Assembly (NCBI GenBank): GCA_021785095.1
Contig: JAJYGM010000734.1
Location: 1-7,528 of the forward strand
Source: Actinomycetes bacterium
GTDB taxonomy: Bacteria; Actinomycetota; Acidimicrobiia; Acidimicrobiales; Bog-793
DNA: 7,528 nt
Reading direction: 5' to 3'
The notes under the pieces: generated by a model
Database searches by the model: none
Seen by the model: the letters and a program-made list of their open reading frames with translations, nothing else
What the model was told of the DNA's origin: nothing
Part shown: piece after piece, positions 5,451 through 7,528 of the stretch
Layout: every line of letters starts with the position of its first letter
Position numbering within the stretch: position 1 is the first letter of the stretch
Position numbers and translations under genes: made by a program

Positions 5451-6917
5451 ATGGCCGATCCGGCAAGTCCGGGATCCGGCGGCGCGACCGGGCTGAAGAA
5501 GGATTCGCTCCTGCTGCGCCATGCGGTAACCCTCTCGGTTGCCGCCATGGCGCCGGCCGCCGCAGTGTTCTTCAATACGATTCCGCAGGCGGGGCTCGCG
5601 GGGGCCGCGATCCCCCTCACGTATGTGGTCAGCTTCGTCATCGCGCTGCTCGTCGCGAACCAGGTCAGCCTGATGGCCGCCGAGCTGCCGTCGAGCGGAT
5701 CCTTCTACACCTACGTCGCTCAGGGCCTCGGGTCCCGGTGGGGCTTCATGGCCGGCTGGATGACCCTCGTGTCCTACGCGTTCATTCCGGCTGCGACGTT
5801 CGTCATCCTGGGCGTCACCCTGCACGACCTCGTCCTGCGGTGGACCGGGGCCAACATCAGCTGGGTGGCGTGGTTCATCATCGGGACGGGCCTGGTCTTC
5901 GGCCTCACCTACCAGGGGATCCGCCAGTCACTTCGGGTGGACCTCACGTTCGTCCTGTTCGAGGTGGGCGTGTGTCTGGCGCTCGCGGTCACGGTACTGG
6001 TGCACTTCGGGAGCAAGGGCCAGCTGACCGCGGCGCCCTTCAGCATCGGCTCGGTCCCCAAGGGCGGTGACTTCTTCCTCGGCACGGTCCTCGCGATCCT
6101 GAGCTTCCTCGGATTCGAGGGATCTGCGGTCCTCGGAGAGGAGGCTCGGAACCCCCGGCGGACCATCCCGAAGGCGGTGTTCCTTTCCGTCGTGGTCATC
6201 GGGGTGTTCTACGTGCTCATCTCCTACATCGCGACGATCGGCTACGGCGTCCACAACATGGCGAAGTTCGCGACCGACGCCGCGCCGTTCGACACGATCG
6301 GGCGGGCGCTGTGGGGATCCAAGCTGACGGTGCTGATCGACATCGCCGGCGTCGTCTCCCTGTACGGCGTCGCGATCGCCTTCGCCAACGCAACGATTCG
6401 CATCGTGTACGCCATGGGCCGGGATGGGCTGTTCCCGAGGTGGGTCAGCCAGATGCACCCGACCCGGCAGACGCCTGGGAACGCGGTGCTCGCCCTCGGG
6501 GTCCTCACCCTCGTCCTTGGGATCGGGCTCGGGCTGCTCATGGCCCCGATCACCGCGTTCGGCTTCTTCGGCATCGTTGAGACGGTCGCCTACCTCGTCA
6601 TCTACGCCCTCATCAGCGTTGCCTGCATCCGCTTCTTCTGGAAGCAGCGCCGCAGCAGCTTCAGCATGCTTCGGCACGGCATCATCCCGGCGGTGGGGAC
6701 CGTCTTCATCGGGGTCGTGCTGTATGGATCGGTCATCCCCCCTGGCCCGTTCCCCTTTGATCTTGCTCCATACCTGGTGGGGGCGTGGATCGTGATCGGC
6801 TTCGGGGTCCTTCTCTACCTGACGAGGAGGCGCCCGGAGGAGGTGCGCCGGGCAGGCGCGCTCTTCGTCGCGGGGGAGGTCGAGCCCGTCGTGGAGGCCG
6901 TGGAGTACACGCGCTGA
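5451..6917 (+). CDS. APC-superfamily amino acid permease
   Basis: This is a 488-residue integral membrane transporter, expected to import amino acids or related amines by proton or sodium symport. About 12 hydrophobic segments are seen, starting at residues 25-45 and 50-75 and ending near 437-457. Family signatures are present in order: LSVAAMAPAAAVF in TM1; ELPSSGSFYTYVAQGLGSRWGFMAGW around TM3; FLGFEGSAVLGEEARNPRRTIPKAV at TM6 and its loop (residues 219-243); and FANATIRIVYAMGRDGLFPRW at TM8 (residues 311-331). The ATG at 5451 follows AGGGGG six bases upstream and gives a normal short polar N-terminus. A GTG at 5334 would add 39 uncharacteristic residues across the leader hairpin. Substrate cannot be assigned. 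The next gene is a proline iminopeptidase-like hydrolase, which hints at amino acid or peptide use. Length is normal and the gene looks intact. Confidence 0.92.
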   Translation: MADPASPGSGGATGLKKDSLLLRHAVTLSVAAMAPAAAVFFNTIPQAGLAGAAIPLTYVVSFVIALLVANQVSLMAAELPSSGSFYTYVAQGLGSRWGFMAGWMTLVSYAFIPAATFVILGVTLHDLVLRWTGANISWVAWFIIGTGLVFGLTYQGIRQSLRVDLTFVLFEVGVCLALAVTVLVHFGSKGQLTAAPFSIGSVPKGGDFFLGTVLAILSFLGFEGSAVLGEEARNPRRTIPKAVFLSVVVIGVFYVLISYIATIGYGVHNMAKFATDAAPFDTIGRALWGSKLTVLIDIAGVVSLYGVAIAFANATIRIVYAMGRDGLFPRWVSQMHPTRQTPGNAVLALGVLTLVLGIGLGLLMAPITAFGFFGIVETVAYLVIYALISVACIRFFWKQRRSSFSMLRHGIIPAVGTVFIGVVLYGSVIPPGPFPFDLAPYLVGAWIVIGFGVLLYLTRRRPEEVRRAGALFVAGEVEPVVEAVEYTR

Positions 6918-6927
6918 GTAGGCCCAT

Positions 6928-6972
6928 GCGAGCGGGACCGCTCCTACTTGTGGAGAGAGCGGTCCCGCTCGC
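6928..6972. terminator. Strong 16-bp inverted repeat after the permease, probable terminator
   Basis: GCGAGCGGGACCGCTC (6928-6943) and GAGCGGTCCCGCTCGC (6957-6972) are exact reverse complements around a 13-base loop, ten bases after the permease stop. Each arm also contains its own small palindrome, GAGCGG-NN-CCGCTC. No T tract follows. The most likely role is a transcription terminator or 3'-end barrier between the permease and the hydrolase. A paired operator for the hydrolase gene is the alternative. Confidence 0.65.
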
Positions 6973-7023
6973 TGGAGCATCCGTTCGCGTCCGGGAACAC
7001 ACGACCTTGGGGGCAGGGACGAG

Positions 7024-7528
7024 ATGGCGGCATCCGACGGCGGTACGATCGAATGGGCCGATCAGGGGTTCCTGGACGTCCCTGGGGGCCGGGTGTGGTT
7101 CGGGCGCGTCGGAGAGGGGGGCGTGCCGCTCCTCTGCCTGCACGGCGGTCCCGGGTTCCCGCACGACTACCTGACGCCACTTGCCGCGCTGGCCGATGGG
7201 CGGCAGGTCGTCTTCTACGACCAGCTCGGCTGTGGCCGCTCCGAGCGTCCGGAGGACGAGTCCTTGTGGACCGTGGATCGGTCTGTTCGCGAGCTGGCCG
7301 CCGTTCGCGCGGCGCTCGAGCTGGAGCGCTTCCACCTGTTCGGCAGCTCCTGGGGCGGGATGCTCGCCCTGCAGTACGTCCTGGACGAGCGGCCGCCGGC
7401 CGTGAGCCTGATTCTCGCGAGCGGCCCGGCCAGCATGCCGCGGTTCGCCCGGCACGCGGCGAGCCTTCGGGCGGCGCTTCCGAGCGAGGTCCAATCCGTG
7501 CTCGATCGTCACGAGCGGGCGGGGTTCA
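7024..7528 (+). CDS. Alpha/beta hydrolase, proline iminopeptidase (S33) type, 3' end outside window
   Basis: The first 168 residues are visible, about the N-terminal half or slightly more of a usual 290-310 residue family member. It starts at the ATG at 7024 with a weak GGGACGAG upstream. Family marks are LLCLHGGPGFPHDYL with the oxyanion motif HGGPG (residues 40-44), VVFYDQLGCGRSERP (63-75), and the nucleophile elbow FGSSWGG with Ser109. HGGPG plus DQLGCGRS is typical of prolyl aminopeptidase / tricorn-interacting factor F1-like enzymes, which remove N-terminal proline or other residues from short peptides in the cytoplasm. Related epoxide hydrolases or esterases of the same fold cannot be excluded without the cap domain. 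The catalytic Asp and His lie beyond the right edge. The gene follows the permease in the same direction but is separated by a strong hairpin, so co-transcription is doubtful. Confidence 0.88.
   Translation, partial: MAASDGGTIEWADQGFLDVPGGRVWFGRVGEGGVPLLCLHGGPGFPHDYLTPLAALADGRQVVFYDQLGCGRSERPEDESLWTVDRSVRELAAVRAALELERFHLFGSSWGGMLALQYVLDERPPAVSLILASGPASMPRFARHAASLRAALPSEVQSVLDRHERAGF

Noticed and set aside
6928..6972. T-box-like element (GGGACCGC resembles part of the T-box sequence)
   Set aside because: The pairing UGGN is not in the right place, there is no room for a stem I between the permease stop and the hydrolase start, and the stretch is explained by a simple inverted repeat.

Overview
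The window is very GC-rich, with third codon positions almost always G or C. GTG starts, dense coding and the style of the sensor kinase and Vsr-like fragment suggest an actinobacterial (Actinomycetota) chromosome. No ribosomal or other marker gene is present, so this lineage call is an inference.

Layout. (1) Positions 1-1225, minus strand: the first 408 residues of a PAS-GAF-HisKA_3 sensor histidine kinase. Its ATPase domain lies beyond the left edge. (2) Positions 1340-5117, plus strand: a compact phage-tail-like cassette. It holds a small protein with ENVG repeats and an IPT/TIG-like C-terminus; a 794-residue tail-tip protein with a Gp37-like hub, three tail-fibre repeats and a lectin-like C-terminus; and an amidase_2 endolysin. 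The first two genes overlap by the GTGA arrangement. No head, portal, terminase, tape-measure, tube, sheath, holin or integrase gene is visible. On the left the cassette directly meets the divergent kinase. (3) Positions 5118-5450: an intergenic stretch with a hairpin, a short antisense C-terminal remnant of a Vsr-type nuclease, weak promoter-like elements and a perfect 11-bp stem-loop. (4) Positions 5451-6917: an APC-superfamily amino acid permease. (5) Positions 6928-6972: a very strong 16-bp inverted repeat. (6) Positions 7024-7528 onward: the start of an alpha/beta hydrolase of the proline iminopeptidase (S33) type.

How the parts work together. The permease and peptidase plausibly serve uptake and breakdown of amino acids or proline-containing peptides, although a strong hairpin separates them. 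The three middle genes look like the 3' end of a siphovirus tail module (tip, receptor-binding fibre, lysin). They are either what remains of a prophage after deletion or a cassette kept by the host. The intact frames and the overlap argue against old decay. The adjacent Vsr fragment shows that this interval has been rearranged at least once.
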